Positions 7,904-15,664 of a stretch of 37,215 nt of DNA are shown here, piece after piece. Each line of letters begins with the position of its first letter. Position 1 is the stretch's first letter. This DNA is from Gammaproteobacteria bacterium (GTDB lineage Bacteria > Pseudomonadota > Gammaproteobacteria > Pseudomonadales > Azotimanducaceae). The stretch is from positions 19,006 to 56,220 of the forward strand of contig JAPPHD010000141.1 in the NCBI GenBank assembly GCA_028821125.1. The letters run 5' to 3'. The translations under genes were made by a program, and so were the position numbers. The notes beneath the pieces were generated by a model. That model was not told the origin of the DNA and did no database searches. It saw nothing but the letters and a program-made list of their open reading frames with translations.

Positions 7904-8508
7904 TACGGCTCGTCGGTCTGCGCATGGCGCCTGCGCAGGGCCGCCAAGAGCGTCCGGGCGGCCTGTCCGCGATGGCTGAGGGAGTTCTTCAGCTTCGGAT
8001 CCAGTTCCCCGGAAGTCAGGCCGAGTTCCGGCACCAGAAAGTGGGGATCGTAGCCAAAGCCGTTTTCCCCCCTGGCTTCATCGACGATCGTTCCCTGCCA
8101 CTCCCCCATGGCGATCACGGGTACCGGGTCGCCGGGCTCGTCGACATACACCATTGCACAGCAGAATCGGGCGCGGCGGTCCGAGATACCGGCCAATGCC
8201 GCAACGAGCTTGCGGTTGTTGGCGCCGTCGTCCCGGGCGGGACCGGCATAGCGTGCGGAGTGGACGCCCGGAGCGCCGTTGAGGGCGCTGACGGCGAGGC
8301 CGGAGTCGTCGGCGATTGCCGGCAGCCCGGCCCCTTCGCTCGCGTGGCGGGCCTTGGCGAGGGCGTTCTCGACGAACGTGCAGGCAGTCTCGGGCGCGCC
8401 TTCCAGGCCCAGTTCGCCTTGTGCGGCCAGCTCGATTCCGAGCGGCGCCAGGAGTGCCCTCAGTTCCTTCAGCTTCCCGGCGTTGCCGCTTGCGAGCACG
8501 ACTTGCAT
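7903..8508 (-). CDS. rdgB: XTP/dITP diphosphatase (RdgB/HAM1 family)
   Basis: Hydrolyses ITP, dITP and XTP to monophosphates, keeping deaminated purines out of DNA and RNA. The 201-residue protein begins MQVVLASGNAGKLKEL and has the family motifs DDSGLAVSALNGAPGVHSAR, GENGFGYDPHF and LSHRGQA, with catalytic and metal-binding residues in place. No strong Shine-Dalgarno sequence is visible before the ATG at 8508. It shares one base with the hemW start. The 338 bases upstream hold a long hairpin element that could form its leader RNA. Confidence 0.96.
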   Translation of the reverse strand: MQVVLASGNAGKLKELRALLAPLGIELAAQGELGLEGAPETACTFVENALAKARHASEGAGLPAIADDSGLAVSALNGAPGVHSARYAGPARDDGANNRKLVAALAGISDRRARFCCAMVYVDEPGDPVPVIAMGEWQGTIVDEARGENGFGYDPHFLVPELGLTSGELDPKLKNSLSHRGQAARTLLAALRRRHAQTDEP

Positions 8509-8511
8509 GGA

Positions 8512-8529
8512 ACAAAACTCAACTATTTG
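8512..8529 (+). repeat. Direct repeat, left copy
   Basis: The 18 bases beginning ACAAAACTCAACTA match 8773-8790 at 16 of 18 positions and in the same orientation. Together the two copies bracket the inverted repeat at 8577-8703. They could be a diverged duplication of a leader/promoter segment or of an insertion target. Confidence 0.6.
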
Positions 8530-8576
8530 ATTTCAAACAAAAATTTATTTGACATAACATCGTCAGTATCAACAGC

Positions 8577-8703
8577 GAGTTCGCATACGGCGCTTCCCTT
8601 TCGGCGCACGGCCACTTTTTTTGCTGTACGCAAGGCACTCTGCGGTATTCAAGGCTTTCGGACGAGCTTAACGCGCCGAAAGGGAAGCGCCGCATACGAA
8701 CTC
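8577..8703 (-). repeat. 31-bp inverted repeat with 65-base loop (probable RNA hairpin)
   Basis: The arms 8577-8607 and 8673-8703 are reverse complements at 29 of 31 positions. The two differences would be C-A mismatches in a plus-strand RNA but G-U wobble pairs in a minus-strand RNA, so the stem would be fully paired only when transcribed in the rdgB direction. The 65-base loop contains a smaller imperfect hairpin (TACGCA...TGCGGTA). There is no run of T after the stem on either strand that would make it a simple terminator. Confidence 0.75.
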
Positions 8704-8772
8704 TTTCCCGGGATTCGGCGTTGTTCCTTCTACGTCCCCGTCTTGGCGCGCCGGGTTCCCAACTCGCAGGGT

Positions 8773-8790
8773 ACAAATCTCAACTAGTTG
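8773..8790 (+). repeat. Direct repeat, right copy
   Basis: Same-orientation partner of 8512-8529 (16 of 18 identical); contains the palindrome CAACTAGTTG. AT-rich sequence adjoins both copies on the side upstream in the rdgB direction. Confidence 0.6.
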
Positions 8791-8846
8791 TTTTTATTGG
8801 GTTTATTATAGCGTATCGGATTGCGGAACAGGCGCTTCGAACCGTC

Positions 8847-9329
8847 TTATTCCTCCCAGAAGAGTTCCTGTTGAAACGACAGGTCGAAGGTCCGCTCTCC
8901 GGGCGGCGTGATGGCGATGGAGAAGCGCAGCACCTCGCGGTCGGCGTGGCGCACTTCGGCGATGTAGTAGAGGGCCTTGTCTTCGCGGATTTCCCGGAAC
9001 TTCAGCGGGCTCTGCTGCCCCAGCAGGTTCTTCACCTGTCCGTCGATTCTGGCCGGGGCGCCCTCTCCGGCCGAGTCCAGGACCGACAGGTTGACGATGC
9101 TCAGGTTGCGCGCGCGCGTTATTCCGTATGTACCGGCTACCGCGGCATTCAGGAAGGTGCTGGGGAACACCACGTAGTGAGCTTCGAAGTCGCCGATAAC
9201 CTCTTTCTGCTCGGCATGGACGGCCGGGACGGTCGACAGCAGGAGCGCGATCCCGACCAGTAGCGCCCGAAAAGAGATCTGTGCCGGATTTCCGGCTCGC
9301 ATCGTTTGGAAACGAGGGCGGGATTTCAT
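8847..9329 (-). CDS. DUF4426 family exported protein
   Basis: Small secreted protein of unknown function, found in many Gammaproteobacteria directly after metXW. ATG at 9329 overlaps the metW stop as ATGA. The 160-residue product has a signal peptide with hydrophobic core FRALLVGIALLLS and probable cleavage after AVHA near residue 39, giving a mature periplasmic protein of about 120 residues. It includes the FEAHYVVFPSTFL segment and ends in FDLSFQQELFWEE. No catalytic motif is recognised. Its place suggests a link to the metXW transcript but does not reveal a role. Confidence 0.85.
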   Translation of the reverse strand: MKSRPRFQTMRAGNPAQISFRALLVGIALLLSTVPAVHAEQKEVIGDFEAHYVVFPSTFLNAAVAGTYGITRARNLSIVNLSVLDSAGEGAPARIDGQVKNLLGQQSPLKFREIREDKALYYIAEVRHADREVLRFSIAITPPGERTFDLSFQQELFWEE

Positions 9330-9934
9330 GCGTTTCCGCTGCCGGGGCGTCCCAGCCGGTAGAAGGCGATGGAGCCGAACAGGTTGGGGAACAGGTTCAT
9401 CAGGGGCCGGTTGAAGTGGTCGGCGCTCACCACGAACCGCTCGATGATGCGCAGGCCCTTCTCGCGCACCAGGCGCTCGAAGTCCTTGAAGGTGCACAGG
9501 TGTATGTTGGGCGTCTCGTACCAGGTGTGGGGCAGGTGCCTGGCCATGGGCATGCGCCCCTTGAGCGCCAGGTAGAGACGGCTGCGCCAGTGCCCGAAAT
9601 TGGGGAACGTGACGATGCATTCCTGGCCGATCCGGAGCATCTCCTCCAGCATGCGGCCCGGCAGCCGCACGGATTGCAGGGTTTCCGTCATCACCACCAT
9701 GTCGAAGCTGTCGTCGGGGAAATTGTCGAGGCCCTCGTCCAGGTCCTGCTCGATGACGTTGACGCCCTTGCGCACGCACGTGGTGATGTTGTCGGCGCCG
9801 ACGTCCAGCCCGTAGCCGTTCACCCGCTTTTGTTCCTGGAGGTGGGCCAGCAGATCGCCCTCGCCGCAGCCGAGGTCGAGCACCCGGGCGCCGGGGTTGA
9901 CCAGGTCGGCAATGATCTCGAGATCAGGCCGCAC
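9326..9934 (-). CDS. metW: Methionine biosynthesis protein MetW
   Basis: Methyltransferase-fold protein that partners MetX in methionine synthesis; in several proteobacteria MetX needs MetW for full activity. The 202-residue protein has the SAM-type motif [15 protein letters not shown] near residue 18 and the conserved MetW segments [20 protein letters not shown] and [13 protein letters not shown]. It overlaps the 3' end of metX by 11 bases and the next gene by 4, indicating one translated unit. Confidence 0.95.
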   Translation of the reverse strand: MRPDLEIIADLVNPGARVLDLGCGEGDLLAHLQEQKRVNGYGLDVGADNITTCVRKGVNVIEQDLDEGLDNFPDDSFDMVVMTETLQSVRLPGRMLEEMLRIGQECIVTFPNFGHWRSRLYLALKGRMPMARHLPHTWYETPNIHLCTFKDFERLVREKGLRIIERFVVSADHFNRPLMNLFPNLFGSIAFYRLGRPGSGNA

Positions 9935-11114
9935 CGGGGGTCTCCGGGGCCACGTCGCCTTCCGCCTCGTCCGCCAGGCGATTCATGTAGGTGCGGAACA
10001 CTTCGACATAGCGCGGCAGGGGCATCAGGAACGAGTCGTGCCCGTGCTCCGATTCGATCACGGCGCTCACCACGTTTTTCCGTGCGGCAATCAGGGCGTC
10101 GACGATCTCCTTGGAGCGTGCCGGGGCGAATCGCCAGTCGCTGGTGAACGACAGCACCAGGAAGCCGGCCGTCGCCTCTCGGAGCGCCGCCACCAGGTCG
10201 TCGTCGAACCGGGCGGCGGGATCGAAGAAGTCGAGCGCCCGGGTCATGAGCAGGTAGGTGTTGGCGTCGAAGCGCCGGGAAAAGCTCTGGCCCTGATAGC
10301 GCAGGTAGCTCTCCACCTGGAATTCCACGTCCCGGGCCCGGCTCATGTCGCCGAACTTCAGCTCCCGGCCGAATTTCTGGCCCATGCCGTCGTGCGACAG
10401 GTAGGTGACGTGGCCGATCATGCGGGCAAGGCCGAGGCCCTGATCCGGATTGGTGTCCGTCGAGCGGTAGTTGCCGCTCTTGTACTCCGGGTCGGACATG
10501 ATGGCCTGACGGGCGATCTCGTTGAAGGCGATGTTCTGCGCCGAGAGCTTGGCCGCGCAGGCGATCAGCACGGCGGCGCGCACCCGGTCGGGGAAGTCTA
10601 TGGCCCACTGCATCGCCTGCATGCCGCCGAGGCTGCCGCCCACGACCGCCGCGAAACGCTCGATGCCGAGATGGTCCGCAAGGAGCGCCTGGCTGCGCAC
10701 CCAGTCCTCGGCCGTCACGATGGGGAAGTCCGCGCCGAACGGCTTGCCCGTGGCCGTATTGCTGGATGCGGGGCCCGTGCTGCCGTGGCAGCCGCCGAGG
10801 TTGTTCAGCGCGACCACGTGGAACCGGTCGGTATCCACGGCCTTGCCGGGGCCGATGCAGGTGTCCCACCAGCCGGGTTTGGTGTCGGATTCGGCGTGAA
10901 AGCCGGCGGCGTGATGGTTGCCGGAAAGGGCGTGGCAGATCAGCACCGCATTGCTGCGCCGGGCGTTCAGTTCGCCGTAGGTCTCATAGACGAGTTCGAA
11001 TCCGTCGAGGGTCTCCCCGCATTGCAGGGCGAACGCCTCCTCGAACCGGAAGGTTTCCGGAACGACGATGCCGACCGATCCGACCGGTTCGGAACTCTGG
11101 GCCTGTGTGCCCAT
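9924..11114 (-). CDS. metX: Homoserine O-acyltransferase MetX
   Basis: Alpha/beta-hydrolase enzyme acylating L-homoserine for methionine synthesis. The 396-residue protein has the nucleophile elbow [13 protein letters not shown], the oxyanion region [12 protein letters not shown], the catalytic Asp in FTSDWRFAP and the catalytic His in EHGHDSFL. Members of this family use acetyl-CoA or succinyl-CoA; among Gammaproteobacteria with metW linkage, succinyl-CoA use has been reported, and the sequence alone was not used to decide here. It is followed by metW and the DUF4426 gene; yggT ends 33 bases upstream and may belong to the same run. Confidence 0.96.
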   Translation of the reverse strand: MGTQAQSSEPVGSVGIVVPETFRFEEAFALQCGETLDGFELVYETYGELNARRSNAVLICHALSGNHHAAGFHAESDTKPGWWDTCIGPGKAVDTDRFHVVALNNLGGCHGSTGPASSNTATGKPFGADFPIVTAEDWVRSQALLADHLGIERFAAVVGGSLGGMQAMQWAIDFPDRVRAAVLIACAAKLSAQNIAFNEIARQAIMSDPEYKSGNYRSTDTNPDQGLGLARMIGHVTYLSHDGMGQKFGRELKFGDMSRARDVEFQVESYLRYQGQSFSRRFDANTYLLMTRALDFFDPAARFDDDLVAALREATAGFLVLSFTSDWRFAPARSKEIVDALIAARKNVVSAVIESEHGHDSFLMPLPRYVEVFRTYMNRLADEAEGDVAPETPGAA

Positions 11115-11147
11115 GTCAACCCGTCGCGCGGTTGGGATTGGGGCACA

Positions 11148-11699
11148 TCAGAAAACCGCTCCGAACAGCGTCGGCAGCACCCGCTGCACCACGCCCAGCG
11201 CCAGGATCACGAGAATGGGCGAGAAATCGAGGCCGCCCAGGGGCGGAATGAGCCGCCGTGCCGGTCGCAGCAGCGGTTCGGTGATCTGCTGCAGCAGGCC
11301 GATTACAGGATGGAAGCTCCCGGGGGCGATGAAACTCGCGATGATGACGATGAGAATGCACCACCAGAAGAGATCGAGCATGCGCAGGAGCACGTGCAGC
11401 AGGCTGCCGCCGATAATGGCCATCACGCCGCCGGGATAGTGGCCGGCGATCAGGGCCAGGGCATAGATCATGACGGCGGCGGTCACCCAGCAGGCGGCGA
11501 ACGAGGCCAGGTCGAAATTCCGATAGCCCGGCAACAGGCTGCGCAGGGGCTTGAGTACCGGGTCGGTGACCTTGACGATGCCCTGGGAGATTGGATTGTA
11601 GAAATCGACCCGGCAGGCCTGCAGCAGGAACCGGGCCAGGAACAGAAAGCCGGCGATTTCCAGCAGAAAGCGGATGACGAAAAGGACGGCGCCGTTCAC
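11148..11699 (-). CDS. yggT: YggT family integral membrane protein
   Basis: Membrane protein with two YGGT repeats, about four or five helices and 183 residues. Its function is not established; relatives in other bacteria are linked to osmotic shock tolerance or to division-site membrane assembly. The start is GTG at 11699, overlapping the proC stop as GTGA and giving MNGAVLFVIRFLLEIAGFLF; the longer open frame upstream is antisense or out-of-frame proC sequence. The repeat halves show the paired motifs DPVLKPLRSLLPG and EPLLRPARRLIPP. The order yggS-proC-yggT is widely conserved. Confidence 0.92.
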   Translation of the reverse strand: MNGAVLFVIRFLLEIAGFLFLARFLLQACRVDFYNPISQGIVKVTDPVLKPLRSLLPGYRNFDLASFAACWVTAAVMIYALALIAGHYPGGVMAIIGGSLLHVLLRMLDLFWWCILIVIIASFIAPGSFHPVIGLLQQITEPLLRPARRLIPPLGGLDFSPILVILALGVVQRVLPTLFGAVF

Positions 11700-12517
11700 T
11701 TGCCGGCGAACTCCTCGCCCAGTTCGCGAGACCGGCGACGGGCCCGGCCGAGCGCCTCGATGAAATGTCCGGTCACGCCGTTTTCGTTCAAGGCGTTGAT
11801 GGCGGCCTCGGTGGTGCCCTTGGGAGAGGTGACCCTGCGGCGCAGTTCGGCAGGGGCCGTTCCCGTCTCCCGGGCCATCCGGGCCGCGCCCCACGCGGTT
11901 TCGACGGTGAGCGCCGCCGCGGTATCCGGCGTGAGGCCCAGACTTTGGCCGGCCTCCGTCATCGCCTCCATCAGGTAGAAGAAGTAGGCGGGACCGCTGC
12001 CGGACAGCGCGGTAACGGCATCGATGGCGGTCTCGTCGTCGACCCAGAGCGTTTTGCCGACGGCGCCGAGAATCTCTTCAGCGGCCGCCCTCCCGGCGTT
12101 CGTGACATTGGCGTTCGCGTACAGCGCGGTTATGCCGGCGCGAAGCAGGGCGGGCGTGTTGGGCATGCAGCGCACGATCGGCTGCCCGGGGGATGTCATG
12201 GCGGCGATGCCGTCGACGGGTACGCCGGCGCAGATCGACACGACGGGGACATGTCCCGGAATTGAAAGGCCGGCCAGCACGCCGGCCAGCACCTGGGGCT
12301 TGACCGCCAGCACCAGGATGCCGGCAAAGTCGACGACTTCCTGATTGTGGGCGGCAGCCCTGGCGCCCAGGGCCTCGATTGCCGCGCGGCAACCCGCATC
12401 CGGGTCGCTGGCCGCCATCCGCTGTGCATCCTGCCCCGCTTCGACGAAGCCGCGAATCAGGCTTTGCGCCATGTTGCCGCCGCCGATGAATCCGATGTTG
12501 CGAGCGCTCAAGATCAA
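11696..12517 (-). CDS. proC: Pyrroline-5-carboxylate reductase
   Basis: Last step of proline synthesis: NAD(P)H reduction of 1-pyrroline-5-carboxylate. The 273-residue protein has the Rossmann motif FIGGGNMAQSLIRGF at residues 9-23, VRCMPNTPALLRAG, and the C-terminal signature ALSGSGPAYFFYLMEAM. Its ATG overlaps the yggS stop as ATGA, and its stop overlaps the yggT GTG start, so all three are probably co-translated. Confidence 0.97.
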   Translation of the reverse strand: MILSARNIGFIGGGNMAQSLIRGFVEAGQDAQRMAASDPDAGCRAAIEALGARAAAHNQEVVDFAGILVLAVKPQVLAGVLAGLSIPGHVPVVSICAGVPVDGIAAMTSPGQPIVRCMPNTPALLRAGITALYANANVTNAGRAAAEEILGAVGKTLWVDDETAIDAVTALSGSGPAYFFYLMEAMTEAGQSLGLTPDTAAALTVETAWGAARMARETGTAPAELRRRVTSPKGTTEAAINALNENGVTGHFIEALGRARRRSRELGEEFAGK

Positions 12518-13254
12518 CCCGCCAGCCCTGCAGACAGGGGCTTCTGCCTGCGGGCACCGAAAATGGCGCTGCCGATGCGCAGGTGCGTCGCCCCGTGCGC
12601 GATGGCCGCGTCCATGTCCTGTGTCATTCCCATTGAGAGTGTGTCCCAGTCCTTGCCGTGAGTTGGCTGTAACGATGTGAAGAGCTCCCGCATGCGCGCG
12701 AAGCTTAAATCGGGATTGCCTGCCTTTTCCAATATCGTCATCAGGCCGCGTACCCTCAGCCCCGGCAGCGCGCGCATGGCGGCGACCAGGTCGCCCGCCT
12801 CCGCCGGGGCCACCCCCGACTTTGCCGGGTCGGCGTCGATGTTCACCTGCAACAGGACGTTCAGCGGACGTTCCGGATCACGCTGGCCGGCCAGCCGCCG
12901 GGCAATCTTGAGCCGCGCAACGGTATGCACCCAGTGGAAGTGGCGGGCCAGCAATGCGGTCTTGTTGGACTGAACGGCGCCGATGAAATGCCAGGTTATT
13001 GCCAGCTCGGCCAGAGCGGTGATCTTGGCCACCGCTTCCTGGGCGAAGTTCTCGGCGAAATGCCGCTGGCCGGCCCGGTAGGCTTGCGCTATGGCCTCGG
13101 TGGGCATGGTCTTGGAAACGGCGACGAGCGATATGTCTCGCGGCTGTCGGCCGCAGCATCTGGCCACCTTGTGAATGCGCGCGTTGACGGCCGCGAGATT
13201 GTCGGAGATTGGAGCCAAACTGAATCTGCCAGCCAGGTAGCCGATGTCGCACAT
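12514..13254 (-). CDS. yggS: PLP homeostasis protein (YggS/PROSC family)
   Basis: Binds pyridoxal 5'-phosphate on a lysine and helps control the vitamin B6 pool; no enzyme activity is established for the family. The PLP lysine lies in LVAVSKTMPTEA. Other family motifs are FAENFAQEA, WHFIGAVQSNK, VNIDADPAKSG and SMGMTQDMDAAI. ATG at 13254 gives 246 residues, about 10 more than usual at the N-terminus (MCDIGYLAGRF before APISDNLAAV). The longer frame upstream runs through the divergent pilT control region and is not favoured. The pairing of yggS divergent from pilT is typical of pseudomonads. Confidence 0.93.
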   Translation of the reverse strand: MCDIGYLAGRFSLAPISDNLAAVNARIHKVARCCGRQPRDISLVAVSKTMPTEAIAQAYRAGQRHFAENFAQEAVAKITALAELAITWHFIGAVQSNKTALLARHFHWVHTVARLKIARRLAGQRDPERPLNVLLQVNIDADPAKSGVAPAEAGDLVAAMRALPGLRVRGLMTILEKAGNPDLSFARMRELFTSLQPTHGKDWDTLSMGMTQDMDAAIAHGATHLRIGSAIFGARRQKPLSAGLAG

Positions 13255-13392
13255 GCATGGGCGCGGATGTCCCAAAGCCAGGCGAGTGCCGAGCGGGAAT
13301 AATACTACAGGGGTCCGGCATCCATCGAAACCGGTGGGCCGGGTTGGTTCCGGGTCGGCGCTGCCGGCGCGTACGTCTGGATCAGGCTTGTC

Positions 13393-14457
13393 GTGGATTT
13401 CAGGCAATCCGCCGGTTCACCGGCGCAAATTGAGGAGCTGCTGGCGCATTGCGTTCGCCGGGGCGCCTCCGACCTGCATCTTTCCGCTGGGCTGCCGCCC
13501 ATGCTGCGGGTCGATGGAGATCTGGGGCGGATGGATGCGCCGCCCTTCGGCTCCGGCGACCTCGAAACCGCATTGCGCGGCATCATGAACGGCCGCCAGC
13601 GCGAGGAGTACGATGAGTTTCTGGAGACGGATTTCTCCTTTGACGTACGGGAAATCGCCCGCTTCCGGGTCAACGCGTTCAGGCAGAACCGGGGCGCCGC
13701 CGCGGTGTTCAGGGTCATTCCCTCAAGGGTGCCTACCATGGAAGCGCTGGGCATGGGCGGCGTCTTCGAGGAAATCAGCCTCAAGCCCCGGGGGCTGGTC
13801 GTCGTCACGGGCCCGACCGGGTCGGGCAAGAGCACGACGCTCGCGGCGATGATCGACTTCGTCAATGAGCGGCGGGCGGGGCACATTCTCACCATCGAAG
13901 ACCCCATCGAGTTCGTGCATCCGAGCAAGCGATGCCTGGTCAGTCAGCGCGAGGTGCATCGCGATACCCGTGGTTTCAACGGCGCGCTGCGCGCGGCGCT
14001 GAGGGAAGATCCGGACGTGATTCTCATCGGCGAGATGCGCGACCTCGAGACGATCCGGCTGGCGTTGACGGCCGCGGAAACCGGGCACCTGGTGTTCGGT
14101 ACCCTGCACACGGTGTCGGCGGGCAAGACGGTAGACCGAATCGTCGATGTCTTCCCCGCGGAGGAGAAAGCGGCTGTGCGCGCCGTGCTGTCGGAGTCTC
14201 TGCAGGCGGTGATCTCCCAGGCGCTGCTCAAGCGCGTGGGCGGGGGCCGGGTGGCGGCCCACGAGATCATGCTCTGCACGCCGGCGATCCGGAACCTGAT
14301 CAGGGAAGGCAAGGTGGCGCAGATGGTTTCAGCGATTCAGACCGGGCGCGGGGTAGGCATGCAGACCCTCGATGGCGCATTGCTCGGCCTGGTGGAGGCC
14401 GGCATCGTCAGCAGGGAAGCCGCGCGTGAGAAGGCGCGAACGCCGGGCGATTTCTGA
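13393..14457 (+). CDS. pilT: Type IV pilus retraction ATPase PilT
   Basis: Cytoplasmic hexameric ATPase that powers pilus retraction and twitching. The 354-residue protein starts at GTG and has all the expected boxes: Walker A GPTGSGKSTT near residue 138, the Asp box TIEDPIEFVH, Walker B VILIGEMRDLETI, and the His box TGHLVFGTLHT. RGASDLHLSAGLPPMLRVDG is the usual N-terminal PAS-like segment. The usual companion pilU is not downstream. The gene ends at a copy of the hairpin repeat and converges on ruvX. PilU is a possible alternative identity, but the C-terminus (MLCTPAIRNLIREGK) favours PilT. Confidence 0.94.
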   Translation: MDFRQSAGSPAQIEELLAHCVRRGASDLHLSAGLPPMLRVDGDLGRMDAPPFGSGDLETALRGIMNGRQREEYDEFLETDFSFDVREIARFRVNAFRQNRGAAAVFRVIPSRVPTMEALGMGGVFEEISLKPRGLVVVTGPTGSGKSTTLAAMIDFVNERRAGHILTIEDPIEFVHPSKRCLVSQREVHRDTRGFNGALRAALREDPDVILIGEMRDLETIRLALTAAETGHLVFGTLHTVSAGKTVDRIVDVFPAEEKAAVRAVLSESLQAVISQALLKRVGGGRVAAHEIMLCTPAIRNLIREGKVAQMVSAIQTGRGVGMQTLDGALLGLVEAGIVSREAAREKARTPGDF

Positions 14458-14463
14458 CCCGGC

Positions 14464-14521
14464 GCCGCGCCTTGCCACAGGTCCCGTGCGGCACGCTGAA
14501 ATGCGAGGAACTTTTGGGCTA
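14464..14521 (-). repeat. Interspersed hairpin repeat, copy 2 (pilT/ruvX junction)
   Basis: Matches copy 1 (31-79) at about 41 of 49 positions. The outer stem CGCGCC (14466-14471) with GGCACG (14490-14495) has one change from copy 1 that is a C-A mismatch in plus-strand RNA but a G-U pair in minus-strand RNA, so the hairpin is kept on the minus strand. It lies between two convergent genes and includes the ruvX stop codon (14519-14521), so it may act as a transcript end. Confidence 0.65.
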
Positions 14522-14965
14522 ACGGGCTTTTCGCAGTCGCTGGCAGAGCCAGGATTCAGCGATCAGCCGTGCGGCCGCGGCGTGGTCGTCGGTGCCGGGA
14601 AAGGCGTGTTTCGCTTCGCGGGTTGTCAACCGTTCGTCCGTCAGTTCGACCGGCATTGAATACCGTTTTTCCAGAACCTTGGCGAAGCGCCGGACGCGGC
14701 CGGACATCTCGCTCTCGCTGCCGTCCATGTTGATGGGCAGCCCGACGACAAGAAAATCAGGGCGCCAGTCGGCGACCAGCCGGTCGAGTTCCGCCCAGCC
14801 CGGCACCCCGTCGTTGGCGGCGATGGAATCCATCGGGCTCGCGGTGCCCGTGATCGACTGGCCGACGGCAAGCCCCATGCGCCGCAGGCCGAAGTCGATT
14901 GCGAGAACGGATTCGGGCTGCGTGACGGGGGGCGGCGAATCGGTGCCACCGCCCCCTTCAGGCAT
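14519..14965 (-). CDS. ruvX: RuvX/YqgF Holliday junction resolvase-like protein
   Basis: RNase H-fold protein (YqgF family) implicated in pre-16S rRNA 5' end processing and called a putative Holliday junction resolvase. The 148-residue protein has the acidic motifs LAIDFGLRRMGLAVG, VVGLPINMDGSES, LTDERLTTREA and DDHAAAARLIAESWL. The N-terminus carries about 18 extra residues (a Gly run then SPPPVTQPE) encoded by a GC palindrome, so a start closer to the VLAIDFG segment is possible. It overlaps algH by 8 bases, the conserved algH-ruvX pair, and stops inside the repeat at 14464-14521. Confidence 0.94.
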   Translation of the reverse strand: MPEGGGGTDSPPPVTQPESVLAIDFGLRRMGLAVGQSITGTASPMDSIAANDGVPGWAELDRLVADWRPDFLVVGLPINMDGSESEMSGRVRRFAKVLEKRYSMPVELTDERLTTREAKHAFPGTDDHAAAARLIAESWLCQRLRKAR

Positions 14966-15506
14966 GCCCGGCCTGGCCCGACATCAGGCGGATATCGATA
15001 CCCAGGCTCGCAGCGGCCTTGTCGATGCGTTCATCGAAGGGAACGTCGAACAGGATCTCGATGCTGGCCGGACAGGTGAGCCATGCGTTCTCGGTGAGTT
15101 CGCCTTCGAGTTGCCGCGGCCCCCATCCCGCATAACCGAGTGCCACCAGGTAGTTGTAGGGGCCGCGGTTGCCGGCGATCGCTTCAAGCACTTCCCGGGC
15201 GGTCGTCAGCTTCAGGCCGTGACCGAGGCTCATGGATGCGGGAAAGTCGCCGTCGTCCGAATGGAGCACGAAGCCCTGCTGGTTGGATACGGGCCCTCCT
15301 TCCAGGATGGGAACGCCGGCCAGGTCCGGCGAGCCTGACAGGCCGGACTGCTCGATCAGTTCCCCCACGGAGATGGACGTGGGACGGTTGATCATGAGGC
15401 CCATGGCCCCGTCTTCGCTGTGCTCGCATACGTAGGTGATGGTATTGCCGAAGTAGGTGCCCGCCTGGTTGGGCATGGCGATCAGGAAGTGGTGCTTCAG
15501 GTCCAC
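14958..15506 (-). CDS. algH: UPF0301 family protein AlgH/YqgE
   Basis: Conserved cytoplasmic protein of the YqgE/AlgH family; a role in alginate regulation was proposed in Pseudomonas, but its biochemical function is unclear. GTG at 15506 gives MDLKHHFLIAMPNQ, matching the family N-terminus, and 182 residues in all. Conserved parts are YVCEHSEDGAMGLMINRPT, ILEGGPVSNQQGFVLH and LVALGYAGWGPRQLEGEL, with the C-terminal AGHA. An upstream extension in the same frame crosses the tonB gene end and lacks homologous features. ruvX follows with an 8-base overlap. Confidence 0.95.
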   Translation of the reverse strand: MDLKHHFLIAMPNQAGTYFGNTITYVCEHSEDGAMGLMINRPTSISVGELIEQSGLSGSPDLAGVPILEGGPVSNQQGFVLHSDDGDFPASMSLGHGLKLTTAREVLEAIAGNRGPYNYLVALGYAGWGPRQLEGELTENAWLTCPASIEILFDVPFDERIDKAAASLGIDIRLMSGQAGHA

Positions 15507-15570
15507 GAGACGCTCCGGCTCGTACGGTTTCCGATCTTGGCAGCTTCCGGCGAGGGAGTAAACCGGCGGC

Positions 15571-15609
15571 GTGCCTGCGGCACCCGAAGGGCGCGCACGG
15601 AACCGCGCC
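15571..15609. other. Tandem small hairpins between tonB-like gene and algH
   Basis: Two adjacent perfect stems lie in the 158-base gap: GTGCC/GGCAC (15571-15575, 15579-15583) and GGCGCG/CGCGCC (15590-15595, 15604-15609). Neither is followed by a T run on either strand. They may slow or end transcription after the tonB-like gene, but this is uncertain in such GC-rich DNA. Confidence 0.35.
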
Positions 15610-15664
15610 TCGCATCCGTACGCTTGCGAACGCGTTGATCCCGAATCGGCGGTTGGTTCCGGTA

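Larger units (their letters stand above)
8509..8846. other. Gene-free stretch with a long inverted repeat and flanking direct repeats
   Basis: No credible gene is seen between rdgB and the DUF4426 gene; an 85-codon minus-strand frame here mostly translates the inverted repeat. The edges (about 8511-8575 and 8770-8815) are strikingly AT-rich against the GC-rich genome. On the minus strand a perfect TATAAT (rc of ATTATA near 8806-8812) stands at the upstream edge, with no convincing -35. The content looks like an inserted element or a structured leader RNA upstream of rdgB. Confidence 0.6.

Noticed and set aside
8549-8554. Perfect TTGACA on the plus strand as a promoter -35
   Set aside because: No acceptable -10 lies 16-18 bases downstream and no plus-strand gene follows.
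8664-8703. GCTTAAC next to the inverted repeat as an integron attC site
   Set aside because: It fits RYYYAAC, but no partner GTTRRRY was found at a suitable distance and no integrase or cassette is nearby.
8519-8776. 85-codon minus-strand frame upstream of rdgB as a small gene
   Set aside because: Most of it translates the two hairpin arms and loop; no start context or domain supports it.
9897-11978. 693-codon plus-strand open frame opposite metX and yggT
   Set aside because: Antisense to well-supported genes with intact motifs; long shadow frames are expected at this GC content. The same holds for 21955-23562 opposite tkt, 20721-21842 opposite metK and 3763-5076 opposite ftsX.
13299-13304. 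TATTAT on the minus strand as the yggS -10 box
   Set aside because: The spacing to yggS is reasonable but there is no recognisable -35, so it was not annotated.
14928-14956. GGGGGCGG/CCGCCCCC palindrome at the ruvX start
   Set aside because: Short low-complexity arms within a Gly/Pro-coding stretch; likely a result of composition, though it makes the ruvX start less sure.
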